A stretch of DNA of 64,000 bases. Source: JAWLAT01 sp041395325 (GTDB lineage Bacteria > Pseudomonadota > Gammaproteobacteria > Xanthomonadales > SZUA-5). The notes below the pieces were generated by a model that was given only the letters and a program-made list of their open reading frames with translations, searched no databases and was not told the origin of the DNA. The translations under genes and the position numbers were made by a program. Below, in pieces: positions 10,123 to 18,945 of this stretch. The stretch's first letter is position 1. Each line of letters begins with the position of its first letter. The stretch covers positions 243,364 to 307,363 of the forward strand of contig JAWLAT010000003.1 of the NCBI GenBank assembly GCA_041395325.1, written 5' to 3'.

Positions 10123-10234
10123 CGACTGCGCCGTACGCTAGCGTCCGAGTGGCCAGCCGCCGATGGTCGCCCGCCGACATCGGCTTCTCTTTGCTGCCGT
10201 TACCCTTGAAGAGATTGAATCGAGGGAGACACCG

Positions 10235-11077
10235 ATGGAGTCCATCCACAATTGGCTGGGACCGGATGCCTGGCCACTGGTGAGGGCCGGCCTGCTGCAA
10301 CTGGGCGGCGCGTTGTTGATTCTGGTCTTCGGCCTGGTGCTGGCCCGCTGGCTGGGCGGGCTGCTGCACCGGGTGATGCGGTCGGCCAATGTCGAATCGA
10401 TGCTGGCCGACTTCCTGCGTACGCTCACGCGCAGCGTCTTCAGCGTGCTGGCGGTCGTCGCCGCGCTCGATGGTGTGGGGGTGCCCGCGGCGAGCCTGCT
10501 GGCGGTGCTGGGCGCAGCGGGCCTGGCCATCGGTCTGGCCCTGAAGGACTCGCTGGGCAACCTGGCCGCGGGCGTGATGATCATTCTGCTCAAGCCCTTC
10601 CGCCATGGCCATGTGATCGAGCTCTCCGGTCTGACCGGCACCGTGGAGCAGATTCGGTTGATGCACACGGTGCTGAGCACGGCTGACAACCGTGAACTAG
10701 TCTTCCCCAATGGCGTGGTCATCAACGAGCCGGTGATCAACTTCAGCGCCCGCGACACGCGGCGCCTGGATCTGGTGCTGGGCATCGCCTACAAGGACGA
10801 CATCGGGCGCGCCAGCGAGGTGATCCGTGAGGTGCTGGCGCGCGAATCGCGCCTGTTGCCGGAGCCGGCGGCGCAGATCGTGCTGCTCAACCTCGGCGAA
10901 AGCAGCGTCGACCTGGGTATCCGGCCGTGGGTGCGCACCAGCGACTACTGGCCGGTGCGTTCGGCGCTGCTGATTGACCTGAAGCAGTCGATGGATGCGG
11001 CCGGCATCAGCATTCCCTTCCCGCAACGGGAACTGCATGTGATCGGTCAATTGCCGCCGGCAGCGAGCGCCGAATGA
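10235..11077 (+). CDS. Small-conductance mechanosensitive ion channel (MscS family)
   Basis: Inner-membrane channel that releases solutes on hypo-osmotic shock. The ATG at 10235 has a good ribosome site (GGGAG, eight bases upstream) and gives 280 residues, close to E. coli MscS. Three transmembrane segments precede the pore helix, which is Gly/Ala-rich (LAVLGAAGLAIGLALKDSL), and the following LAAGVMIILLKPFRHG. The beta domain carries FPNGVVINEPVINFS. It is convergent with the SDR gene, with only 17 bases between the stops. Confidence 0.94.
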   Translation: MESIHNWLGPDAWPLVRAGLLQLGGALLILVFGLVLARWLGGLLHRVMRSANVESMLADFLRTLTRSVFSVLAVVAALDGVGVPAASLLAVLGAAGLAIGLALKDSLGNLAAGVMIILLKPFRHGHVIELSGLTGTVEQIRLMHTVLSTADNRELVFPNGVVINEPVINFSARDTRRLDLVLGIAYKDDIGRASEVIREVLARESRLLPEPAAQIVLLNLGESSVDLGIRPWVRTSDYWPVRSALLIDLKQSMDAAGISIPFPQRELHVIGQLPPAASAE

Positions 11078-11094
11078 GGGCAGCGCGCTGCCGA

Positions 11095-11904
11095 CTACTG
11101 GCCGGCGCGCTGACGCATCTGCGCGAAGTAGCGTTCGGTGGCGCGGTAGTAGAAGCCCGGAAACCAGCGTTTCAGCCACCAGCGTCGGCGCGTGTCCGGA
11201 TGTGGCAGCAACAGGAAGCGGCCCGACTGTGCCTCATCAATGGCGTAGCGGGCCACGTCGTCGGCATTCAACCGCCCCTTCTTCATCAGGCGCCCGGCGA
11301 ACTGCCGGACCTCTTCCTGGCCAGGGGCGCAGGATTCCAGCAGCCGCGTCTGGAAGAAGCTCGGGCACAGGACCGAGCAGCGCCCGCCGTGCATCTTCAT
11401 CTCGGCATTCAAGCTTTCGCTCAGCGCCACGACGCCGGCCTTGGAGACGCCATAGGCGCCCAGGGTGGGAGCGCCGGCCAGACCGGCAAAGGAGGCGGTG
11501 TTGATGACCAGGCCGCCGGACTGACGCAGCAGCATGGGTACAAACAGTCGGCAGCCGCGGACCACGCCCATCAGATTGATGTTCAGGACGCGATCCCACT
11601 CGGCCGGCGTGATCGCCACGATTTCGCCACCGGAGGCCACGCCAGCGTTGTTGACCAGCACATTGAGGCCGCCCCATTTGTGCTCGATGGTGTCTCGCAG
11701 GGCTTCCATCGAGGCATCCGAACCGACATCCGCAGTCAGCGCCAGATGCCCGCCATCGACCTGGGGCAGCGCGGCGATCGTGTCTTCGGCGCGTTCCAGC
11801 TGGATGTCCACGACCGCCACCTGGGCGCCACGTTCGGCGTAAATGCGGGCCATGGCCGCACCGAGGCCACTGCCGGCACCGGTGATCAGAACTCGAACGC
11901 TCAT
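11095..11904 (-). CDS. SDR family NAD(P)-dependent oxidoreductase
   Basis: Classical short-chain dehydrogenase/reductase. Cofactor motif TGAGSGLG (residues 8-15), NNAG (85-88), and catalytic Ser138, Tyr151 and Lys155 (YGVSK) are all present. The 269 residues include a C-terminal extension rich in Arg, Trp and aromatics (RRRWWLKRWFPGFYYR) that may contact membrane. The substrate cannot be told from sequence. It is divergent from the small membrane protein gene. Confidence 0.9.
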   Translation of the reverse strand: MSVRVLITGAGSGLGAAMARIYAERGAQVAVVDIQLERAEDTIAALPQVDGGHLALTADVGSDASMEALRDTIEHKWGGLNVLVNNAGVASGGEIVAITPAEWDRVLNINLMGVVRGCRLFVPMLLRQSGGLVINTASFAGLAGAPTLGAYGVSKAGVVALSESLNAEMKMHGGRCSVLCPSFFQTRLLESCAPGQEEVRQFAGRLMKKGRLNADDVARYAIDEAQSGRFLLLPHPDTRRRWWLKRWFPGFYYRATERYFAQMRQRAGQ

Positions 11905-11954
11905 CGTGCACTCCTGCGCGCAAGGGGTCGGATGGACCCAGGTCGCGGTCCAGG

Positions 11955-12389
11955 GTGCAGCCTAACGCCGTCGCGTCGGCGAATGGCAAGCCGCCACGGT
12001 GGGCGGTGAACGAAGGACCGGTCAGCGGCGTCTGGCGGGCCTATCGCTGGCTGCTGGCCTTCGTTGTATTGATCTGCCTGATCGGAGCCTTGATGGGTCG
12101 TCTGGCCGATCTGCTGGCCCTGCTTGTCGTGGGCAATGGGCTGATCGCCCTGCACGGCTGGATCGACGGCATTGCCTTCGTTTCGCGGTGGCTGTGGCGG
12201 ACACTCTGCTGGATCGATGCCGGCATGCTGCTGTGGTATGCGCTGTTGCTGGCTCAAGCCGAGGGCGGCCCACCCGTGTGGTCGTTGATCCTGGTGGAAG
12301 CACTGCTGTTCGCACCGATGCTGCATGCCATGCATCGCTACAGCTGGCACTCGGCGGCGATCTGGCCAGACGACGTCGGCCGTTCCTGA
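11955..12389 (+). CDS. Small integral membrane protein, unknown function
   Basis: No family recognised. The frame encodes four hydrophobic stretches (for example LLAFVVLICLIGALMG and GMLLWYALLLAQA) separated by short basic or acidic loops, typical of a small inner-membrane protein. The start is uncertain: GTG codons at 11955 and 12006 are both in frame, and neither has a strong ribosome site. It lies between a divergent SDR gene and a downstream serine hydrolase. Confidence 0.55.
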   Translation: MQPNAVASANGKPPRWAVNEGPVSGVWRAYRWLLAFVVLICLIGALMGRLADLLALLVVGNGLIALHGWIDGIAFVSRWLWRTLCWIDAGMLLWYALLLAQAEGGPPVWSLILVEALLFAPMLHAMHRYSWHSAAIWPDDVGRS

Positions 12390-12476
12390 CTGCCGATCAG
12401 AGCAATGATCGGCGGCCGGGTTGGCCATCCTGCCGCTGGGCTATGCTTGCTGCATGCTCAAGTCGGAGGAAGGGCC

Positions 12477-14858
12477 ATGCCTGTCGCCTGCCATCGCGCC
12501 GTGCCGCTGACCGGACTGCTGCTGGGGTTGTGCCTGAGCGCTGCTGCCTGGTCACAGGAGGTCGCCGCGCCGGTCGCAGAGCCGGCTGAGTCCGCACCGA
12601 GTGCCGACGCCGGCGAGCCGGTGACCGGCCCGGACAGCGACGGCGCCAGCGCTGCCCCAGCGGAGAGGGTCGAGGCATCCAGCGCGCCGTCGGAGGCCGC
12701 CGAAGCCGACACCGAGGCCACCCCGGCAGCCGCAGCAGCAGCGCTGACAGACCCCGCTGTGTCTGCCCCGGCGCCGGTCGTCGAATCCGTCGAGGCGACG
12801 CCGGGCGAGCCGCTGGCAGAGGCGCCGGATGGCGCCGCTGCAGCTGCCATCGACGCCGATTCGGCAGTGCCGTTGGCGACCGACGCCAACGCCACGGTCG
12901 ATCCGAGCGCTGATCCGACGGTCGTCACCACGCCCCTGGACGGCGTGCCGGGCACCGAGACACTGAGTTCGCCCTCGACCAGCTACGGCCTGCTCGACAA
13001 GGCCCGCCTGGACGCCTGGCTGGACGGTTTGGTGGAGGCGTCGATGCTGGGCGAGCACCTGCCCGGCGTGGTGGTCAGCGTGGTCGAAGCCGACCGGCTG
13101 GTGACCGCTCGAGGCTGGGGACTGGCCGACGTCGAGCAGCGGCGCCTGGCCGATCCCGCCGTCACCTTGTTCCGTGTCGGTTCCATCTCCAAGGTGGTGA
13201 CGGCCACCGCCTTGATGCGCTTGCAGGAACAGGGACTGGTCGACCTGCAGCAGCCGCTGTCGCGCTATCTCGACCCGTTGCCCTTTGCTGCCGGTGAGGG
13301 GATCACACTGACCCATCTGCTGACCCACCAGGCCGGTTTCGAGGACGGCTATCTGGGCCACTTCTACGCGATGGACGCCGCCAGCGACCATGCCCAGGGT
13401 CCGTACCTGGCCGGTTTCCCGCCGGCTCAAGTCCGCCCGGCCGGAGTACTGAGCTCCTACAGCAACTATGGTTATGGCGTGATCGGTGCCGTCATCGCCG
13501 AGGCCGGCGGGGTCTCCTTCGAGGATTACATGGACGGCGTGCTCGGTGATTTCGGCATGCGTCATTCCAGTTTCCGCGAGCGGGCCGGCGTGCCGCGCGA
13601 GGACGACCTGCCGGACGACCTGGCCGCGCAATTGGCCGAAGGCTATCGCTGGAATGGCTGGCGTCAGCAGCGCAATGACAAGTTCTGGATGCACCGCGGC
13701 ATGGCCTCGGCGGGATCGCTGTCCAGCACGGCGCAGGACATGGCGCGTTTCATGCGCCTGCATTTGAACCAGGGCATGCTGGATGGACGCCCCGTGCTGC
13801 AACCGGCGACCATCGAGGGCATGCACGGCGTGCTGACCCGTCATCACGATGCCGTGGGCGGCAATGCGCACGGCTTCTGGTCGCGCCAGACCAGCGGCCT
13901 GCGCACGGTCGAGCACGCCGGCGCGGTGCTCAATTTCCACAGCAATCTGGTGTTGCTGCCGGAGCCGCGGATCGGCATCTTCGTCTCCACCAATGGTGCC
14001 GCAGGCCGTCAGTTCGCCCAGGACCTGCCGCGGTTGCTGATCGAGCAGTTCCTGGCCAGCCGCCAGCCGGCGCCGGCCACGCCAGCGGCCGATCTGGCCG
14101 AGCGCGCAGTCAGCTACGTGGGCACCTATCGCACCACCCGCCGCAACTACAGCAAGTTCGAGGCCTCCGGCGTCCTGTTTGGCGGTGACACCGAAGTGCG
14201 CTATCTCGCCGACGAGGGACGTTTGCTGCTGGTCGATGGCGATGACCGCAAGGCCTATCGCGAACGCAGTCCGGGCGTCTTCGAGAGTGAGCGCGATGGC
14301 ACGACGCTGGCCTTTTCCAGCATCGCCGATGGTCCGGCCCAGCGTGCCTGGCCGGCCTATGGTCATGTCGTGCTCGAGCGTGTGCCCTGGTACGCGCGCA
14401 CCGAATTGTTCTGGGCCGTTGCCGGCACGCTGCTGGGTCTGTCGCTGTTGCGGCTGCTTGGTCTGCGGCTGCGTCGACCGGCCTACGGGGGGTGGGTCGA
14501 ACACAGTGCAGCAGCGATCAGCTGGCTGGCCGCACTGGGCTGGCTGGCCTTCGCGGTTGGATTGTTCCTGCTGCTGCAGACCCTCTCCGGACCGGAACCC
14601 GATGCGCTGGCGCATTTCCCGGATGAGCAAGCCGTCTGGGTGTTGGGCATCGGGCTGGTCGCGGCGGTGCTGAGCTTGCTCACCGCCTTGTTCCTGTTGC
14701 CCGTGTTGCAACGAGCACACTGGCCATTCTGGCGCCGCCTGCACCTGCTGCTGTTCGTGCTGGCTGCGCTGTCGAGCCTGCCATTGCTGTGGTACTGGCG
14801 CTTGCTGGGCTATCACTTCCACGGGGTCAGCAGCGCGTTCCTGCCACCAGGTTGGTGA
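12477..14858 (+). CDS. Exported serine hydrolase (class C beta-lactamase/PBP-like) with membrane C-terminus
   Basis: Serine beta-lactamase-fold hydrolase, probably acting on peptidoglycan peptides or esters outside the inner membrane. The ATG at 12477 has a strong GGAGGA site. Layout: signal peptide (to about residue 25); a Ala/Pro/Glu-rich low-complexity linker of about 140 residues; the hydrolase domain with S236-x-x-K239 (GSISK), Y328-S-N and a HAG third motif (His480); a small beta-rich region; and about four transmembrane helices at the end. Stand-alone family members lack the long acidic linker. Whether it is a peptidase or an esterase is not decided by sequence. Confidence 0.87.
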   Translation: MPVACHRAVPLTGLLLGLCLSAAAWSQEVAAPVAEPAESAPSADAGEPVTGPDSDGASAAPAERVEASSAPSEAAEADTEATPAAAAAALTDPAVSAPAPVVESVEATPGEPLAEAPDGAAAAAIDADSAVPLATDANATVDPSADPTVVTTPLDGVPGTETLSSPSTSYGLLDKARLDAWLDGLVEASMLGEHLPGVVVSVVEADRLVTARGWGLADVEQRRLADPAVTLFRVGSISKVVTATALMRLQEQGLVDLQQPLSRYLDPLPFAAGEGITLTHLLTHQAGFEDGYLGHFYAMDAASDHAQGPYLAGFPPAQVRPAGVLSSYSNYGYGVIGAVIAEAGGVSFEDYMDGVLGDFGMRHSSFRERAGVPREDDLPDDLAAQLAEGYRWNGWRQQRNDKFWMHRGMASAGSLSSTAQDMARFMRLHLNQGMLDGRPVLQPATIEGMHGVLTRHHDAVGGNAHGFWSRQTSGLRTVEHAGAVLNFHSNLVLLPEPRIGIFVSTNGAAGRQFAQDLPRLLIEQFLASRQPAPATPAADLAERAVSYVGTYRTTRRNYSKFEASGVLFGGDTEVRYLADEGRLLLVDGDDRKAYRERSPGVFESERDGTTLAFSSIADGPAQRAWPAYGHVVLERVPWYARTELFWAVAGTLLGLSLLRLLGLRLRRPAYGGWVEHSAAAISWLAALGWLAFAVGLFLLLQTLSGPEPDALAHFPDEQAVWVLGIGLVAAVLSLLTALFLLPVLQRAHWPFWRRLHLLLFVLAALSSLPLLWYWRLLGYHFHGVSSAFLPPGW

Positions 14859-14860
14859 TC

Positions 14861-15403
14861 ATGTCGCGACACTCGTCTTGGGGTCGCTGTCTGCTGCCGC
14901 TGCTGTTCGGCTGCCTGGTGTCCAGCCGGACGCTGGCGGCAGCACCGAGTGACTACCACCATGTCGGCGCCAACGCGCTCGTCGTGGTGGTCACCTTGCT
15001 GGCGGTGGTCGCCTCGATCCTGCTGCACTACAACGGTCTGGACCAGACCTGGCAGTATCTGGACCGCCGTCGCGGCGCGCGTCGGCATCGCCGGGTGCTG
15101 TACGGCATTCTGGCCGCCCTGACCCTGCACATCATCCAGATCTGGGTCTTCGGCCTGGCCTTCTGGGTGCTCGCCGGCTGGCCCGAAACCGGTGTGATCG
15201 TCGGCGCCGATCCGCTGGGATTGCTCGATGCGGTCTATCTGTCGGCAGCCTGCTTCACCACGGTCGGCTTCGGCGACCTGGCGCCGGTGGGTCCTTTGCG
15301 GTTCATGGCTGGGACCGAATCCCTGACCGGCTTTCTGCTGATTACCTGGTCGGCGTCCTTCACCTTCCTGGAGATGGACCGTTTCTGGCGCCGCCGCGAA
15401 TAG
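14861..15403 (+). CDS. Two-transmembrane potassium channel family protein
   Basis: Ion channel with the selectivity filter TTVGFGD preceded by a pore helix (AVYLSAACF) and flanked by two main membrane helices. An additional N-terminal hydrophobic segment may be a signal or a third helix. The 180 residues contain no RCK/TrkA-N regulatory domain. The ATG is three bases after the stop of the preceding hydrolase gene, so the two are probably co-transcribed. Confidence 0.88.
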   Translation: MSRHSSWGRCLLPLLFGCLVSSRTLAAAPSDYHHVGANALVVVVTLLAVVASILLHYNGLDQTWQYLDRRRGARRHRRVLYGILAALTLHIIQIWVFGLAFWVLAGWPETGVIVGADPLGLLDAVYLSAACFTTVGFGDLAPVGPLRFMAGTESLTGFLLITWSASFTFLEMDRFWRRRE

Positions 15404-15452
15404 CGCTACCGACGCGTCCACGTTGCTGACGGCGATGCCGCCCCTCCATCCA

Positions 15453-15480
15453 ACGGACCTGCGGCTGGCCGCAGGTCCGT
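15453..15480. terminator. Perfect 12-bp inverted repeat between convergent genes
   Basis: A perfect hairpin with 12-bp arms (ACGGACCTGCGG) and a four-base loop lies between the stops of the channel gene and the convergent DUF6249-like gene. There is no T tract on either side, so it may be a bidirectional terminator or an mRNA 3'-end stabiliser rather than a classical terminator. Confidence 0.6.
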
Positions 15481-15485
15481 CCTGA

Positions 15486-15812
15486 TCAGCGGGTCTTGCC
15501 GGCGACGAAGTGGAATACCAGCAGGGCCGCGCCCGCTGCGACGAACAGCAACCCGAAGGTGGCCGGATCGTTTTCGTCCAGCTTGAACATCTGCTGCATG
15601 AAGAAGGCGCCGCCGATGGCGACCGACACCAGGCCCCATTTCAGCGCGTTGCCGCGGCGGGCTTCCTCGTCCGCGGCCAGCATCACCTTGACCAGCTCTT
15701 CCGAGCCATTGGTTTCCACCAGCCGCCGCCGCACCCGGGCATCAACCACCACCTTGATGGCCAGGAAGATGCAGATGAACAGCACGATGGGGATGAACAT
15801 TTCCAGTTGCAT
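15486..15812 (-). CDS. Small membrane protein, DUF6249-like
   Basis: A 108-residue protein with an N-terminal helix (MFIPIVLFICIFLAIKVV), a basic/acidic cytoplasmic stretch (ARVRRRLVETNGSEEL) and two further hydrophobic segments. This arrangement matches DUF6249 proteins, whose function is unknown. The ATG is preceded by AGGAG at a good distance, and the gene appears monocistronic. Confidence 0.65.
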   Translation of the reverse strand: MQLEMFIPIVLFICIFLAIKVVVDARVRRRLVETNGSEELVKVMLAADEEARRGNALKWGLVSVAIGGAFFMQQMFKLDENDPATFGLLFVAAGAALLVFHFVAGKTR

Positions 15813-16052
15813 GAGGCGACTCCTACAGATCGACGGGAAACGGGTTGACTGCCCCGTTTGCTGCAATGGATACGCGCCGGTCAGGTCTGGTTGCACTCAA
15901 TGTCGCTGTGCCGCAGACGCTGGTCCAGACCAGTGGCGGGCGCGCACGATCTGCGGGCCCGGGGCACAGCGCTACAATGCCGCGTCGGACTCCCCCGCCA
16001 GCCATGACTGCCCAGGCGTGGGAAGCCGGTATCGGGGTGCCTGGAGCAGGTT

Positions 16053-17564
16053 TCAGCTGGCCTGCAGCGACAGCATCCGCAGCAGCTCCTTGGCGCTGGC
16101 CGAGCGCGGCAGATGCATGCGCCAGGTGGCCGACAGCGCACTGCCCTTCGGATCCGGGCCGCCGAGTGCAATCAGTGCGCCGGCAAATCCACGCACCCGC
16201 AGCTTGAAGGCCAGCACGGCGGCTTCGGGATTGACGTCCAGATCGAACAGGATCGCCGGCGGAGCGGCTTCCAGCGCGTGGCGAAGTTCACGTTCATCTA
16301 CCTCGTGCTGGCGCAAATCGACGCCGCGAGCGCCGAACTCGGCCAGCATCTCGGCACCGTAGACCTTGTCGGCGCTGAACAGCCATACCGGGCCGCGAAA
16401 GTTCGGTGCGGTGATGTCGCCGCCGCTTTCCTGCATGACCCGGGCCGGCAGCGAAACCAGCAGCCGCAGCCCCTGTGGCAACGGCTGCGCCAGCGCCCGG
16501 CCGCCGTGCCGATGCAGCACACGACCCAGCGCAAACAGCACCATGGCACCCGGGCCGGCGTCATCGGCCGGCAGCTTCTGATCCCACAGCGCATCGGCCA
16601 GCGCCGGCTCGAAGTCCGCAGCCGGCGATTCGATCTGTAGCTGCAGGAACTGCCCGTCCCAGCGCAGGATCGACGCGATGTCGCCGCCCGGCGATCGCAA
16701 GATGGTTTGCCAAAGCGCCAGCTGACAGGTCTGCAGCACGCTGCCGGTGGCAAAGCGCAGCGGATCGGCACTGCGCCGATGGGTGCGCAGGTCCAGCTTG
16801 ACGCCTTGCTCGCGAATCAATCGGCGCAGGCCGCGAAACAGCTCGGCGGCCAACTGATCGATGTCCAACTCCTCGTTCTCGCTGTCGGCGACGATCGGCG
16901 CCTGCGGTACCAGCCGGGCCAACGCCTGGCGGGCGTCGTCGCTGAGGTGGCCGATCTGGGCCAGCGCCTGCTCCAGCAGCTGTTCGGCGCGCTGGCGCCC
17001 GCCCTGACCGGGCTCCAGTTGCAGCAGTCTGCGCACTTCGCTGTCGACCCGATCCAGCGCGCCCTGCAGACGTTGTCCCTGCAGCTCGGCCTGCATCGCC
17101 AATTCGAGCACCTGGGCACGGGCGGCATCCCGCTCGGCCTCGACCAACAGCAATTGCTGGCGCAGCTGGCGCAGCTCGCGCAGCTGCCGTCCCTGCTGGT
17201 AGCTGCGCAGCTTGTTCTCCTGCGCCCGCTGTTGCAGCGCCTGCTCTTCCAGCAGACGCTCGCTGACGTCGACGACAGCCACATGAAAGCACTGTTCTTC
17301 GCCCACCAGGTGCAGGTCGGCATAGTGGCCATTGCCGAGATTGACCTGTGGCACGCGGCCACCACGGGTGGGCGACTGACCATGGCAGAGTTCGCGAAAC
17401 TGCCGTTCCAGCACGTCCTGGTTGTCGCCATCCAACCCCAGTTCGCGGACCGCGCCCGAGCGGGCCGTCAGGCGCCAGTCGCTGTCGAAACTCAGGCAGG
17501 CCACACCGCCGGCACCCAGATTTTCACGCTGCAGGTGCTTTTGTACGGCCGGGGGCAAACTCAT
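16053..17564 (-). CDS. PAS / coiled-coil / degenerate kinase-receiver protein, GTPase partner
   Basis: Soluble protein of 503 residues without signal or membrane segments. A PAS-like domain occupies about residues 15-105 and is followed by a long Gln/Leu/Arg coiled coil (about 110-215). Next is a region resembling a histidine kinase ATPase domain that keeps a C-terminal HGGRALAQP-type segment but has no recognisable His box, N box or DxGxG box. The last 110 residues look like a receiver domain without its usual acidic pocket. Its ATG overlaps the stop of the Rab-like GTPase (ATGA), so the two are translationally coupled. It could be an effector or GTPase-activating partner; that role is inferred. 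Confidence 0.6.
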   Translation of the reverse strand: MSLPPAVQKHLQRENLGAGGVACLSFDSDWRLTARSGAVRELGLDGDNQDVLERQFRELCHGQSPTRGGRVPQVNLGNGHYADLHLVGEEQCFHVAVVDVSERLLEEQALQQRAQENKLRSYQQGRQLRELRQLRQQLLLVEAERDAARAQVLELAMQAELQGQRLQGALDRVDSEVRRLLQLEPGQGGRQRAEQLLEQALAQIGHLSDDARQALARLVPQAPIVADSENEELDIDQLAAELFRGLRRLIREQGVKLDLRTHRRSADPLRFATGSVLQTCQLALWQTILRSPGGDIASILRWDGQFLQLQIESPAADFEPALADALWDQKLPADDAGPGAMVLFALGRVLHRHGGRALAQPLPQGLRLLVSLPARVMQESGGDITAPNFRGPVWLFSADKVYGAEMLAEFGARGVDLRQHEVDERELRHALEAAPPAILFDLDVNPEAAVLAFKLRVRGFAGALIALGGPDPKGSALSATWRMHLPRSASAKELLRMLSLQAS

Positions 17565-18055
17565 GGCAGACGCTCGCAAAGACTTCCGAAGGCTTCTTCA
17601 ACGCCGGTGCCGCTGAGGGCGCTGGTTTCGAACAGGGGCAGTTGCCCGCGCACCGCGGCCAGCTGGTCGGGACCAATCTCCCATTCCGGCAACAGATCGA
17701 ACTTGTTCACCAACAGCACGCCGGGGACCTGTCCGATCTCTGCGCAGGCCTGCAGATAAAGCTGCCGGGCCGAATCCAGCGTGTCGGCGCGAGTGCCGTC
17801 GGCCACCAGCAGCAGACCGGTGGCGCCGCGCAGATAGTTCAGTCGCAACAGATCCAGGCTGTCACGACCGGCGATGTCCCACAGCACCAGCTTGACCGTG
17901 CGCTCGGCCAGCGTGACCCGACGCGTCTCGGTCTTCACGCCCACCGTGGTCAGGTACTTGTCGGAGAAGGTGTTGGAAACGAAACGGGCGACCAGACTGG
18001 TCTTGCCGACGCCGAAGTCACCCAACAGACAGACCTTGCGAACGACCTCGACCAT
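17561..18055 (-). CDS. Rab/Ras-like small GTPase
   Basis: A 164-residue single-domain GTPase of the Ras superfamily. All G motifs are present: P-loop GDFGVGKTS (K18, T19), switch I threonine in TTVGVKT, G3 WDIAG, G4 NKFD and G5 ETSAL. The overall look is closer to eukaryotic Rab than to Era/Obg, as in bacterial Rup/MglA-type GTPases. The ATG at 18055 starts the protein directly at the GTPase fold. It lies eight bases after the beta-lactamase stop and overlaps the PAS protein start, suggesting a three-gene operon. No lipidation motif is seen. Confidence 0.88.
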   Translation of the reverse strand: MVEVVRKVCLLGDFGVGKTSLVARFVSNTFSDKYLTTVGVKTETRRVTLAERTVKLVLWDIAGRDSLDLLRLNYLRGATGLLLVADGTRADTLDSARQLYLQACAEIGQVPGVLLVNKFDLLPEWEIGPDQLAAVRGQLPLFETSALSGTGVEEAFGSLCERLP

Positions 18056-18063
18056 GCAGCGGA

Positions 18064-18843
18064 CTACAGCGCGCCAGCGGCCTGCAGGGCCTGGCGCGCC
18101 AGCTCCACCCGCCCTTGCCGCACGCTGTCCCAATCGGCCGCAGAAGCATTGACGGCATAGACCCAGGTCTTGCCTGGCCGCTCCACCGCGCCCACCAGCC
18201 AGCCCAGCGGCCGACCGTCATGACCCAGGCACAGGCCGGTCTTGCCCCACCAGCGCCAGTCCTCGCCATGTTCCAGCACCAACGCGTCAGTCACGGCCCG
18301 GGTGTACTCCGGTCGCACGCCCAGCTGCTCCTGCTCCAGGCGACTGACGAAACCCATCTGTTCGATCGCCGAAATGCGCAGGCTGTCGCCCAGCCAGAAC
18401 TGATCGACGCCACCGCTGGTGTTCTCGTTGCCGTAGCGGAAATGTCGCAGCCAGCGCTGATAGGTGGGCAGACCCACTGCCCGCGCCAGACCCTGGAAGT
18501 ACCAGACCGTCGAGCGCCGCAGGGCATCGCGCAGGTTCTGCTTCATCGCCCAGCCTTCCGGCCACCAGGGCTGGATGGGGTCGACGATGAAACTGTAGCC
18601 GCGCTCGTTGCGCTGCAGAGAGATCGTGCCGTTTTCCAGTCCGATCAAGGCGTTGGGGATCTTGAAGGTGGAGCAGGGCGAGTAGCGCGAGGGCGCTCGG
18701 GCACTGTTCCATTGCCATTGCTCGCCGCTGTTGAGTTCGCGCACCAGCATGGTGCGATCCTGTGGTGCGATGCCCCCGGCCAGCAGCGGCTGGGCGCACA
18801 ACAACAACATTGGCAGCAGCGACCAGCGACTGCTCAGTCTCAT
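18064..18843 (-). CDS. Class D (OXA-type) beta-lactamase
   Basis: Periplasmic serine beta-lactamase with a signal peptide (LLPMLLLCAQPLLAGG). All class D elements are present: S58-T-F-K61 (the lysine is carboxylated in active enzymes), S111-T-V113, Y137-G-N139 and K201-T-G203 in WWGKTG. The 259 residues match family length. It is the first gene of an apparent operon with a Rab-like GTPase and a PAS protein, with no mobile element or integron site nearby, so it appears to be chromosomal and intrinsic. A BlaR-like penicillin sensor role without hydrolysis cannot be excluded from sequence. Confidence 0.92.
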   Translation of the reverse strand: MRLSSRWSLLPMLLLCAQPLLAGGIAPQDRTMLVRELNSGEQWQWNSARAPSRYSPCSTFKIPNALIGLENGTISLQRNERGYSFIVDPIQPWWPEGWAMKQNLRDALRRSTVWYFQGLARAVGLPTYQRWLRHFRYGNENTSGGVDQFWLGDSLRISAIEQMGFVSRLEQEQLGVRPEYTRAVTDALVLEHGEDWRWWGKTGLCLGHDGRPLGWLVGAVERPGKTWVYAVNASAADWDSVRQGRVELARQALQAAGAL

Positions 18844-18945
18844 GACGGCACCTCCCCAGGTGGCTTGCCCCCTATCTTGCCCCGAAAGTACGCCGGAACG
18901 AAGCCTGCCGGGTCATGCACCGGTGCCGATGGGTCACGCCAGCGT

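Noticed and set aside
11079..11092. 14-base palindrome GGCAGCGCGCTGCC between convergent genes as a terminator
   Set aside because: It has no loop and no T tract, so it cannot be supported as a terminator.
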